Assembly: GCA_030690855.1 (NCBI GenBank)
Contig: JAUYFR010000233.1
Span: 1 to 6,463 of the forward strand
DNA: 6,463 bases
Source: Gallionellaceae bacterium
Lineage (GTDB): Bacteria > Pseudomonadota > Gammaproteobacteria > Burkholderiales > Gallionellaceae
Reading direction: 5' to 3'
Part shown: positions 1-6,015 of the stretch, piece by piece
Layout of the letters: each line of letters opens with the position of its first letter
How positions within the stretch are numbered: position 1 is the stretch's first letter
The notes under the pieces: generated by a model
The model's input: only the letters and a program-made list of their open reading frames with translations
Database searches by the model: none
Told to the model about the DNA's origin: nothing
Program-made: the position numbers and the translations under genes

Positions 1-213
1 CCAATGTAAGCCTACATAATGGCTTGATTTTGGTTTTGCCAGTTTTGGCTTGTATACATTCACGGTGAACTTCTCGCCTCGCTCTGAAGGAGAGTACACA
101 ACAATCACTGGTCTGCTTGGTTGAAAGACCTGTCCATATGAGTCGACTTTATATTTCAGGTAATCAAGTCTAACCAACTGATCCAGCCAGTGATGCTGAG
201 GTGTTTTTATTAA
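1..213 (-). pseudogene. C-terminal remnant of a paralog of the adjacent lipoprotein gene (3' end outside window)
   Basis: The minus strand is open from just after a TAG at 214-216 to the left edge, about 71 codons with no ATG. Its translation contains PVIVVYSPSERGEKFTV, which aligns with KVMIVAYSQTERGEKFTV near the C-terminus of the protein encoded at 244-846. The similarity extends about 45 residues, starting around RLDYLK versus KLPFLK. The first half of the family, including signal peptide and lipobox, is missing. The only candidate start inside is a TTG at 175-177, with no Shine-Dalgarno sequence ahead of it. The frame is the same as that of the upstream gene, separated by that gene's TAA (244-246) and the TAG. 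I read it as a diverged, truncated tandem duplicate. An alternative is an intact gene segment translated by an unrecognised mechanism. The homology is clear; the pseudogene status is inference, because the 3' end is not visible. Confidence 0.6.
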
Positions 214-243
214 CTACATCATGTCAAATAGGTTCGCGGTTAT

Positions 244-846
244 TTACTGCCCAAACTGGGCTTTAAATGTTTCCACAGTAAACTTCTCACCACGCTCAGT
301 CTGGGAATAGGCAACTATCATCACTTTCGGCATCAAATACGTATCAATCCCTTGAGCGTGCATCTTTAAGAAAGGAAGCTTGATCCTCTGTCCTGCAGTG
401 AAAGGGCCCATTGCCTTGGTGAACTTAGCACTATGACCTGGACCTTGCTCCCTCTCTGGACTTGACCACACCTCCCATTTTAAGTTCTTAGCATTGGCGG
501 ACGAAACTTTAAGTTCGTAAAATGCAGGCAGCTTTGGGGAGCTCCAGATACTGTAGTCAGCTGGGTATTCTGCTCCAGGCACATGCACCTTGGCGAAGCC
601 TTTATCGTTCAATGCAAATTCACAAACTGGCTCAAGGAACTTGTTACCAGTCAACTTACTTTCTCGGCACATCTGTGATTGGGTTTCCGCTCCCTCTGCC
701 AGCGCGGGATCATGAAAATCGGTCAAGACCGAGCCATCACTCCCCTTAATATTAAGATGTTTCCCTAATACTCCGCTAGCTTGCCCTGCGCAGCCTGTAA
801 GACCAATAATCCCGATTAGCAACGTTGCAAGTAAAATATGTCGCAT
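244..846 (-). CDS. Predicted lipoprotein of unknown function
   Basis: This is a 200-residue protein with a typical lipoprotein signal peptide: a short basic start (MRH), a hydrophobic stretch (residues 4-16) and the lipobox LTGC ending at Cys19. It is therefore predicted to be lipidated and exported. Ala at the +2 position, rather than Asp, favours the outer membrane by the E. coli sorting rule. The mature part has two further cysteines (C60 and C75) that could form a disulfide, and a Trp/Pro-rich middle with two WSSP motifs (101-104 and 127-130). No enzyme motif is visible and I do not recognise the family. The start is well supported: AAGGAGA lies 5-6 bases before the ATG. It follows the 942-1697 lipoprotein gene on the same strand after 95 bp and is probably co-transcribed with it. 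A diverged C-terminal copy lies directly downstream (1-213). The exported lipoprotein call is firm; the function is unknown. Confidence 0.85.
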   Translation of the reverse strand: MRHILLATLLIGIIGLTGCAGQASGVLGKHLNIKGSDGSVLTDFHDPALAEGAETQSQMCRESKLTGNKFLEPVCEFALNDKGFAKVHVPGAEYPADYSIWSSPKLPAFYELKVSSANAKNLKWEVWSSPEREQGPGHSAKFTKAMGPFTAGQRIKLPFLKMHAQGIDTYLMPKVMIVAYSQTERGEKFTVETFKAQFGQ

Positions 847-873
847 GTAAATCTCCTTAAAAAGTTAAATTTT

Positions 874-891
874 GTGGCGGTGAATCGCCAC
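874..891. repeat. Inverted repeat between the two lipoprotein genes
   Basis: Perfect 6-bp arms GTGGCG and CGCCAC surround a 6-base loop in the 95-bp spacer between the two minus-strand lipoprotein genes. In the direction of transcription it is followed by a mixed A/T stretch rather than an immediate run of T, so it is a poor intrinsic terminator. It could be an intercistronic stem-loop that affects mRNA stability or the relative expression of the two genes. The structure is visible; the role is not known. Confidence 0.4.
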
Positions 892-941
892 GTTTAGCCA
901 TCGTTAGTTCGCGCAGCAGAACGTCGCTGCCACGTGTTTCA

Positions 942-1697
942 TTACTTGTTGCTGTTTTGCGCCAGTTCCGCCAGCGTGGTTTTTAATGCTGGCCAATACT
1001 GCGTCGCAATCGCATCGGACTCGGCTGAAATAAATGCCTTGCCCTGAGTAAAGTTTGGATTTTCAATCAAGAGCTGAACCTTGCTGCGCTCAATTCTTTG
1101 TATCTTCATCCGATTTTCTTCCCCCATGCTTGAGGCAATCTGGCTTCTGGCATCGTCTAATCGCTGCTGTGCCACAACGGACTCACGTACCTGTCCTTTG
1201 TAAGTGGTTGTGTCTTGGTAAGAGCCGCGACTATCTTTGCTGGTAATCACATCTGGACCACTCATCGCGTTGTACTGACTAGCCTCAAGATTGCGCATTC
1301 CTTGTCTATCCCGCTCGGCTTGTTCTATTGCCAGCCCCTCACCACCCAAATCGGCAATCTGTTGGTTCAGCTCGCCAATCTTTTTGACTAAAACAAGGTA
1401 ATTGGATTTTTTGCGTACCTCTTCCATCTTTGCCAGTCGTTGTTCAAGGTCTGACACTTGCCGTTGCAGTTTAGGTTGTAGTGACGCTGATGCTCCTTTG
1501 GCGAGATAAGACTTACCCAAACTCAAATCGGCCAACAATTCGTTAGAAGGACCCAATTCACACCCTTTCAGTGTGGGTGGTGCAATGGCCATAGATGGGA
1601 GTGGCGGTATAGCCATACACCCCGCAGACAAATACACCACTCCCAGCATTAAAACTAGGGAGCTGGCTTGCTTAAATGAATCTCTTGTTTTTTGCAT
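942..1697 (-). CDS. Predicted lipoprotein with a coiled-coil region
   Basis: This is a 251-residue protein. The N-terminus has charged residues followed by a hydrophobic segment (about 12-25) and a lipobox-like LSAGC ending at Cys27, so it is predicted to be a lipoprotein. Ser rather than Leu at -3 makes the lipobox slightly atypical. A proline-rich linker (30-41) follows. Residues about 74-140 are rich in Gln, Glu, Lys and Leu with heptad-like spacing and probably form a coiled coil. A second charged helical stretch covers about 170-207. The last 45 residues (VQLLIENPNF onward) faintly resemble the first strand and helix of an OmpA/Pal C-terminal domain, but the peptidoglycan-binding part is absent, so I do not assign it. 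An AAGGAG site lies 6 bases before the ATG. It is the first gene of the leftward pair and diverges from the sensor kinase at 1873. The function is unknown. Confidence 0.83.
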   Translation of the reverse strand: MQKTRDSFKQASSLVLMLGVVYLSAGCMAIPPLPSMAIAPPTLKGCELGPSNELLADLSLGKSYLAKGASASLQPKLQRQVSDLEQRLAKMEEVRKKSNYLVLVKKIGELNQQIADLGGEGLAIEQAERDRQGMRNLEASQYNAMSGPDVITSKDSRGSYQDTTTYKGQVRESVVAQQRLDDARSQIASSMGEENRMKIQRIERSKVQLLIENPNFTQGKAFISAESDAIATQYWPALKTTLAELAQNSNK

Positions 1698-1872
1698 GAT
1701 GGACTCCTTAGCCCTTAAATAATGTGATTCAGATTAGAACGGCGCAATACTTAAAGCGCGTAGAAGAATATTGCAAGATCACACCCCTTCACACAATCCC
1801 GCGAACGCGGGGGTAGCTTTTGCCGGGATATTTGCTACAGTTGCTAACTCGCCATTTTAAGGAAAAAACAAA
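1698..1872. promoter_or_regulatory. Divergent intergenic control region
   Basis: These 175 bp separate two genes transcribed in opposite directions, so promoters for both the lipoprotein pair (minus) and the two-component pair (plus) should lie here. AAGGAG serves the minus gene at about 1704-1709. AAGGA at 1859-1863, nine bases before the ATG at 1873, serves the kinase gene. For the minus strand a TCTAAT hexamer (1733-1738) resembles a -10 box, but there is no good -35 box. No convincing sigma-70 pair is visible for the plus strand. The clearest structure is the inverted repeat at 1798-1811. Confidence 0.5.
1798..1811. repeat. GC-rich inverted repeat upstream of the sensor kinase gene
   Basis: The arms CCCGCG and CGCGGG are separated by AA, giving a perfect 6-bp dyad (or a 5-bp stem with loop GAAC) in an otherwise AT-rich divergent region. 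It is followed by more G residues and then TAGCTTTT. It could be an operator for a dimeric regulator or a short stem-loop in the 5' leader of the kinase mRNA. The downstream T run is too short and distant for a confident terminator. Confidence 0.35.
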
Positions 1873-4011
1873 ATGCGCTCGCTACACAAGAGACCTACTT
1901 ATGCGTTGCTCCTCTTATTGCTGCTTAGTTTGGCATTGAGCATGGGTACGGCCTGGTTTACGTTGCAGCCACCTTGGCTGGGAGTGCAGATGGTGGCGGA
2001 TGGCGACAAGGTGCGTGTCGTGCGGGTGACGCCGGAATTGGCGCGGCAGATTCCCGAGGGTGCAGTAGTGCAACGTCTTGTTTCTGCAACAGGGGAATCG
2101 CTATCAATACTGCCCACTGACTTGATCGAGGAGCCGGATTTTTTCGATACCTATCCGCAGATGGCAGATTTCTTTTCCAGACAAAGCGCGCTGCACGACA
2201 TATTAAGTTCGCCTGAAGTAACGATTTTTTGGACAGACAAAAACGGATTTTCTGGCGAAACAAAAATCACACCGGGACAGCGTCCGCTTGCGGACTTGCC
2301 TGCCGCGTTCTGGTTTCAGTTGATTGCAAGCTTTTCGGGCTTGTTAATCGCCGCTTGGGTGTTTTTATTACGACGGGACGACTGGGGGGCGCGCATGTTT
2401 GCCCTAACTGGATTGATGTTTCCTGCGTTCGCGGTGCCTGCCGCGATATATAGCAGCCGTGAGCTTGCCATACCAGGCGAGACTTTTCGCTTTTTGGCTT
2501 CACTCAACCACGCGGGTGCATTCATGTTCGGGTGCGCGTTGATGGCCTTGTTTCTGACCTATCCGCGCAAACTTATCCGTCCGCGAAATTTGTTATGGCT
2601 GCCGATTGTTTTCGGCGTATGGCTGGCTGCGGATGTCTTTCGCTGGGCACCCGATCAAGATTGGGGCTCGCGTATTCCGCCGATGCTGGAGATGTCGCTG
2701 GCGATTGTGTTCGCCGTCGTGCAGTGGCGTAAGAGTAGCGCCCAACCGTTGGATCGGGCTGCGCTTCGCTGGTTTATTTTGTCGGTGGTGACAGGGTGCG
2801 GTCTTTTCGTTTTCAGTATCTATGGCCCAGGCGTACTGGGTTTTATCCCGCCTCTTTCGCAGGGATATTCCTTTGGTTTTTTTCTCATCATGTACGCGGG
2901 CATCGCGCTGGGTCTTCGCCATTTTCGGCTGTTCGATTTGGATGAATGGGCTTACCGGATTTTCTTGTGGTTATCGGGTGTTATTGCGGTGATCGTCATG
3001 GATGCGCTGCTGTTGTATTTCGGTTTGAGTCAAAACATTTCCTTGAGCGCTACGTTACTGTTGTGCGGTGGTTTATATTTTCCGTTTCGGCAATGGTTGT
3101 GGCAGCGCATTGTGAGTAAACAAGTGCCGACTTTTGATAGCTTGTTACCGGAGATTTCCACTATCACCTTCACTATTTCATCCGATGAGCAGCAAGCGCG
3201 TTGGGAGGCATTGTTGCGGCGCATTTTCGATCCGCTAGAGTTGAAAAAGAGTCCGGTTGACAAGGGTGTCGGGGAGATATGCGAGGAGGGGTTGGGGCTG
3301 TTAGTGCCGGGCTGCTGCAAACTGTCGGCATATTCATTGCGCTATGCCGGACACGGCGCACGTTTATTTTCTACCCGCGATGCGGCGTTCGCGACTTCGC
3401 TAAGTCATCTTCTGGAGCAAGTGATGAGCGGACGCTCCAGCTATGATCAAGGTGTGGCACAGGAACGTTTACGCATCGGACGCGATCTGCACGACAACAT
3501 CGGGGCACGACTGCTGAAGCTCATCCACCATCTGCGCGGCACACCCAATGCTGAAATGGCGCGCGATGCGATGAAAGATTTGCGCACGGCCATTGCGGCA
3601 TTGGACGTGCAGCCCGTGCCACTGTTGAACGCACTGGCTGATTGGCGTGCCGAGGCCGGGGGGCGTTGCGAAGCGGCCAGCTGTCAGCTGCGTTGGCAAC
3701 AACCGGAACAGTTGCCCGAACTCATACTTTCATCACGCACCAAGGCATCTTTGGAATCGGTGATGCGCGAGCTCATCACCAATGCGCTTAAACATGCTAT
3801 CCCGAGTTACATCAAAGTAGAGATTGTTTCTGAAGCAAGCCATTTACGGATGCGCGTTTTCAACGATGGCAACATCGCAGACCCGCTTACATGGAAAGAA
3901 GGCTATGGATTGCGCAATTTGCGCGGACGAATGGAAGAACTGGGCGGTAGTTTGAGTATTATGTTGGGAGCCCACGAAGTTCAATTGTCGATAGCGTGTT
4001 CATTGAAATGA
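1873..4011 (+). CDS. Multi-span membrane sensor histidine kinase, HisKA_3 (NarL-partner) type
   Basis: This 712-residue inner-membrane sensor kinase should autophosphorylate and pass the phosphate to the regulator encoded immediately downstream. One membrane helix (about 10-31) is followed by an extracytoplasmic stretch (about 33-143). Its start (PWLGV, then an alternating hydrophobic pattern up to GAVVQRL) resembles a degenerate PDZ fold. About nine more hydrophobic segments lie between 145 and 405, an arrangement recalling Bacillus ComP. Residues about 418-525 form a cytoplasmic linker, perhaps a degraded GAF domain. The dimerisation/phosphoacceptor motif ERLRIGRDLHDNIG places the phosphorylated histidine at H540. 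The ATP-binding domain shows the N box (E633, N637), the G1 motif NDGN (664-667) and the G2 motif GYGL (677-680). The position five residues after H540 is Ala rather than the phosphatase Gln of NarX/DesK. AAGGA lies nine bases before the ATG. The stop overlaps the regulator start as ATGA. The ligand is unknown. Confidence 0.93.
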   Translation: MRSLHKRPTYALLLLLLLSLALSMGTAWFTLQPPWLGVQMVADGDKVRVVRVTPELARQIPEGAVVQRLVSATGESLSILPTDLIEEPDFFDTYPQMADFFSRQSALHDILSSPEVTIFWTDKNGFSGETKITPGQRPLADLPAAFWFQLIASFSGLLIAAWVFLLRRDDWGARMFALTGLMFPAFAVPAAIYSSRELAIPGETFRFLASLNHAGAFMFGCALMALFLTYPRKLIRPRNLLWLPIVFGVWLAADVFRWAPDQDWGSRIPPMLEMSLAIVFAVVQWRKSSAQPLDRAALRWFILSVVTGCGLFVFSIYGPGVLGFIPPLSQGYSFGFFLIMYAGIALGLRHFRLFDLDEWAYRIFLWLSGVIAVIVMDALLLYFGLSQNISLSATLLLCGGLYFPFRQWLWQRIVSKQVPTFDSLLPEISTITFTISSDEQQARWEALLRRIFDPLELKKSPVDKGVGEICEEGLGLLVPGCCKLSAYSLRYAGHGARLFSTRDAAFATSLSHLLEQVMSGRSSYDQGVAQERLRIGRDLHDNIGARLLKLIHHLRGTPNAEMARDAMKDLRTAIAALDVQPVPLLNALADWRAEAGGRCEAASCQLRWQQPEQLPELILSSRTKASLESVMRELITNALKHAIPSYIKVEIVSEASHLRMRVFNDGNIADPLTWKEGYGLRNLRGRMEELGGSLSIMLGAHEVQLSIACSLK

Positions 4012-4652
4012 AGCTCGCCTTGATTCTTGAAGACATGCCGGAGTCACAAGAGATGTTGCGCGAAGTCGCGCAGACGGCATTTCCCGGTATTCGCGTGTGC
4101 TGTGTGGTGGATGTTGCTAGCGCGCTTAAGATCATCAATCAATTTCAATTCGATCTCGTGTTGGTTGATCTTGCTTTGCCCGATGGTAACGGTACAACGG
4201 TTGTGCAGGCTCTATTCGAGCGTCTTCCACAGTGCATGATTGTGGTGGCAACATTGTTTGACGACGACGATCACATTTTCCCTGCGTTGCGTGCGGGAGC
4301 GCAGGGTTACCTGCTCAAAGACCAGCCCCCGGAACAACTAGTCAAACAATTGAAGGGGATCACCGAAGGTCACCCGCCACTCTCACCCTCCGTCGCGCGG
4401 CGTTTGCTGGATCATTTTCGGGTGGCGCAGGAAGTGACTCGCATCGAGACTGCAGAAGATACCTTGCTCACTCCGCGCGAACGCGAGGTGCTGGCGCAAC
4501 TCACACGCGGCATCAGCATCGCCAATATAGGCGCGGTGATGAACATCTCGCGCCACACCGTGGGCGACCATGTGAAAAATATCTATCGCAAGCTCAATAT
4601 CTCCTCGCGCGCTGAAGCGGCGTTGCAGGCAAAACATATGGGCTTGGTGTAA
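4008..4652 (+). CDS. NarL/LuxR-family response regulator
   Basis: This 214-residue DNA-binding response regulator is the cognate partner of the upstream kinase. The receiver domain (about 1-120) has the acidic pair E8/D9, the phosphoacceptor D54 in LVDLALPDG, the switch residue T82 and the conserved K104 in GYLLKD. The C-terminal LuxR/GerE helix-turn-helix (about 152-214) begins LTPREREVL and has a recognition helix around SRHTVGDHVKNIYRKL. Phosphorylation is expected to promote dimerisation and promoter binding. I chose the ATG at 4008 because it overlaps the kinase stop as ATGA, the usual sign of translational coupling, and gives the normal MKLALILEDM beginning of a receiver domain. A GTG at 3996 in the same frame would add four residues; neither start has a clear Shine-Dalgarno sequence. 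All key residues are intact. Its targets are unknown; the divergent lipoprotein operon or its own promoter are candidates by position. Confidence 0.95.
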   Translation: MKLALILEDMPESQEMLREVAQTAFPGIRVCCVVDVASALKIINQFQFDLVLVDLALPDGNGTTVVQALFERLPQCMIVVATLFDDDDHIFPALRAGAQGYLLKDQPPEQLVKQLKGITEGHPPLSPSVARRLLDHFRVAQEVTRIETAEDTLLTPREREVLAQLTRGISIANIGAVMNISRHTVGDHVKNIYRKLNISSRAEAALQAKHMGLV

Positions 4653-4681
4653 CTGGCGTGGTCAAGTAAATAGTAGCAAAT

Positions 4682-4700
4682 AGGGTCAATGCCACACCCT
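4682..4700. repeat. Short inverted repeat after the response regulator gene
   Basis: The arms AGGGT (4682-4686) and ACCCT (4696-4700) flank a 9-base loop 30 bp past the regulator stop, followed by TTTC. It could be a weak transcription terminator for the two-component operon, but the 5-bp stem and short T tract make this doubtful. Confidence 0.25.
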
Positions 4701-4808
4701 TTCAAAATGAACGGGGCAGGTCTTGCACCATCACATTCGTGCATCAATGTTAGCGCGATTTGATGGCGTATGTGTTGCATTGTCTTGGATGGGTTACCTA
4801 ATGCACAA

Positions 4809-4852
4809 TTTGGGTGGAACTGGAAACGAGTATTGCACGAGATGCACCCAAA
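4809..4852. repeat. Inverted repeat near the end of the cardiolipin synthase gene
   Basis: Perfect 8-bp arms TTTGGGTG (4809-4816) and CACCCAAA (4845-4852) surround a 28-base loop just downstream of the minus-strand stop at 4870. The long loop and lack of a T tract argue against a standard terminator. It may be part of the TGCA-rich repeat-like region. Confidence 0.3.
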
Positions 4853-4869
4853 CCCAATTTTGAATCCCA

Positions 4870-6015
4870 TCAAATATCGTCACGCTTATGGGTATAACCA
4901 GTCATGCCAACCAATAATCTCACTAGTGCGTAACTCAAAAACAAAGCGACACGTAACCACAAGCTACGCTGACGCCAAGCTGTGCACACAACGGCTTGCG
5001 AATTCTGTTTAATTTCGTGCAATAAACTCTCGTGCAAGGCAGTGGCAAATCCGACATCCTGCACCACCAGATTTGCCTCGCGCGCTAACAGCAGGCTAAA
5101 CGGATCAATATTGGATGACCCTACCGTTGCCCATTTACTGTCAATCACCGCCACTTTGGCATGCAAAAAATGATGTGTATATTCGTGGATTTGAACACCC
5201 GCTTGTAACAAATCTTCGTAAAGCGCACGTGTTGCATAATGCTGCAAGCGGTACTCCACCTTTCCTTGCAACAGTAGCGTTACACGCACACCTCGTTGCG
5301 CAGCCCGAATTAAATGAGCACGAAAGCGACGGCCCGGCAAAAAATAGGCATTCGCAATAATAATTTCTTCTTGCGCTTGCTCGATGGCTCGTAAGTAGGC
5401 TTGCTCAATGCCGCGTCGATAACGGAAGTTATCGCGTACTAAAAACGAGACCGCTTGTTGCGTAGAGCGATGAGGCAAATGAATGCGCTCACCGCTTCGA
5501 CGCAAATTAATCCACGACACCAATCGCCACAGATTTTGCATCGAATGTGCAATCTCAACCGTAATAGGGCCTTGCACTTCCACCGCGTAATCTAAACGTG
5601 GCGTTAGCACTTCCTCTACGATATTGATCCCGCCCACAAAAGCAACGCTCTCATCAATTAACACCAATTTACGATGTAAGCGCCGCAGTCTTTGGCGCGC
5701 AAACCGAAAACGAGTTCGCTCAGGACGAAACCACAGCAACTTTACGCCCAGCCTAGTCATCTCCCTCACCCAGGCAGAAGGAAAATCAGCAGACCCGAAT
5801 CCATCCAACATGACATGCACGCTGACGTCACGCGCGGCGGCGCTTCCCAGCGCCTCTTTCAAATGGCGCCCTGTTTCATCCTCAGCCCAGAGGTAAGTTT
5901 CCAAATAAATTGAATGCTGTGCCGCATGAATCGTAGCAAGCAAGCGCGGAAAATATTCTTCACCGCTACGCAATAACGTCAAGCGATGTTCAGCGACCTC
6001 GTGCACGCTACTCAT
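4870..6015 (-). CDS. clsB: Cardiolipin synthase, phospholipase-D superfamily (ClsB/YbhO type)
   Basis: This 381-residue membrane-associated phospholipid transferase is expected to make cardiolipin by moving a phosphatidyl group onto phosphatidylglycerol at the inner membrane. The family can also catalyse related head-group exchanges. Two HKD catalytic motifs are intact: H114-K116-D121 (HRKLVLID) and H285-K287-D292 (HAKVAVID), each followed by the usual glycine/asparagine segment (GGINI at 128-132, GSSNID at 299-304). The N-terminus (LLRSGEEYFPRLLATI, then IYLETYLW) is typical of the family. A hydrophobic segment at about 351-371 near the C-terminus may anchor it. The length is slightly below E. 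coli ClsB (about 413). There are no N-terminal transmembrane helices, unlike ClsA. The ATG overlaps the stop of the upstream YbhP-like gene as ATGA, the same gene order as ybhP-ybhO in E. coli. No ybhN-like gene follows. The superfamily call is near certain; the ClsB subtype rests on context and architecture. Confidence 0.93.
   Translation of the reverse strand: MSSVHEVAEHRLTLLRSGEEYFPRLLATIHAAQHSIYLETYLWAEDETGRHLKEALGSAAARDVSVHVMLDGFGSADFPSAWVREMTRLGVKLLWFRPERTRFRFARQRLRRLHRKLVLIDESVAFVGGINIVEEVLTPRLDYAVEVQGPITVEIAHSMQNLWRLVSWINLRRSGERIHLPHRSTQQAVSFLVRDNFRYRRGIEQAYLRAIEQAQEEIIIANAYFLPGRRFRAHLIRAAQRGVRVTLLLQGKVEYRLQHYATRALYEDLLQAGVQIHEYTHHFLHAKVAVIDSKWATVGSSNIDPFSLLLAREANLVVQDVGFATALHESLLHEIKQNSQAVVCTAWRQRSLWLRVALFLSYALVRLLVGMTGYTHKRDDI

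Larger units (their letters stand above)
4653..4869. other. Convergent intergenic region, no convincing gene
   Basis: These 217 bp lie between the ends of the response regulator gene and the cardiolipin synthase gene. I see no gene with a ribosome binding site and family motifs. The region holds six TGCA tetramers (4724, 4740, 4776, 4802, 4834 and 4843) and several short inverted repeats, and no long T run that would mark a strong intrinsic terminator on either strand. It may be a decayed repetitive or palindromic element, but I cannot name a family. Confidence 0.5.

Noticed and set aside
1742..1759. GCGC...GCGC repeat in the divergent region
   Set aside because: Four-base self-complementary arms with a 10-base spacer are too weak to distinguish from chance.
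1771..1798. TTGCAA as a -35 box for the kinase promoter
   Set aside because: The hexamer 17 bases downstream (CAATCC) does not resemble a -10 box.
3996..4007. GTG start extending the response regulator by four residues
   Set aside because: The ATG at 4008 overlaps the kinase stop and gives a standard receiver-domain N-terminus; the GTG has no Shine-Dalgarno support.
4583..4870. Minus-strand open frame of 95 codons whose ATG overlaps the clsB stop as TGATG
   Set aside because: The stop-start overlap is suggestive, but the frame runs through the repeat-like gap into the antisense strand of the response regulator gene. It has no recognisable motif, and its Cys/His/Ile-rich composition looks non-coding.
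4770..5012. Plus-strand open frame of 80 codons in the convergent gap
   Set aside because: It overlaps clsB antisense for most of its length, has no ribosome binding site and no familiar motif.
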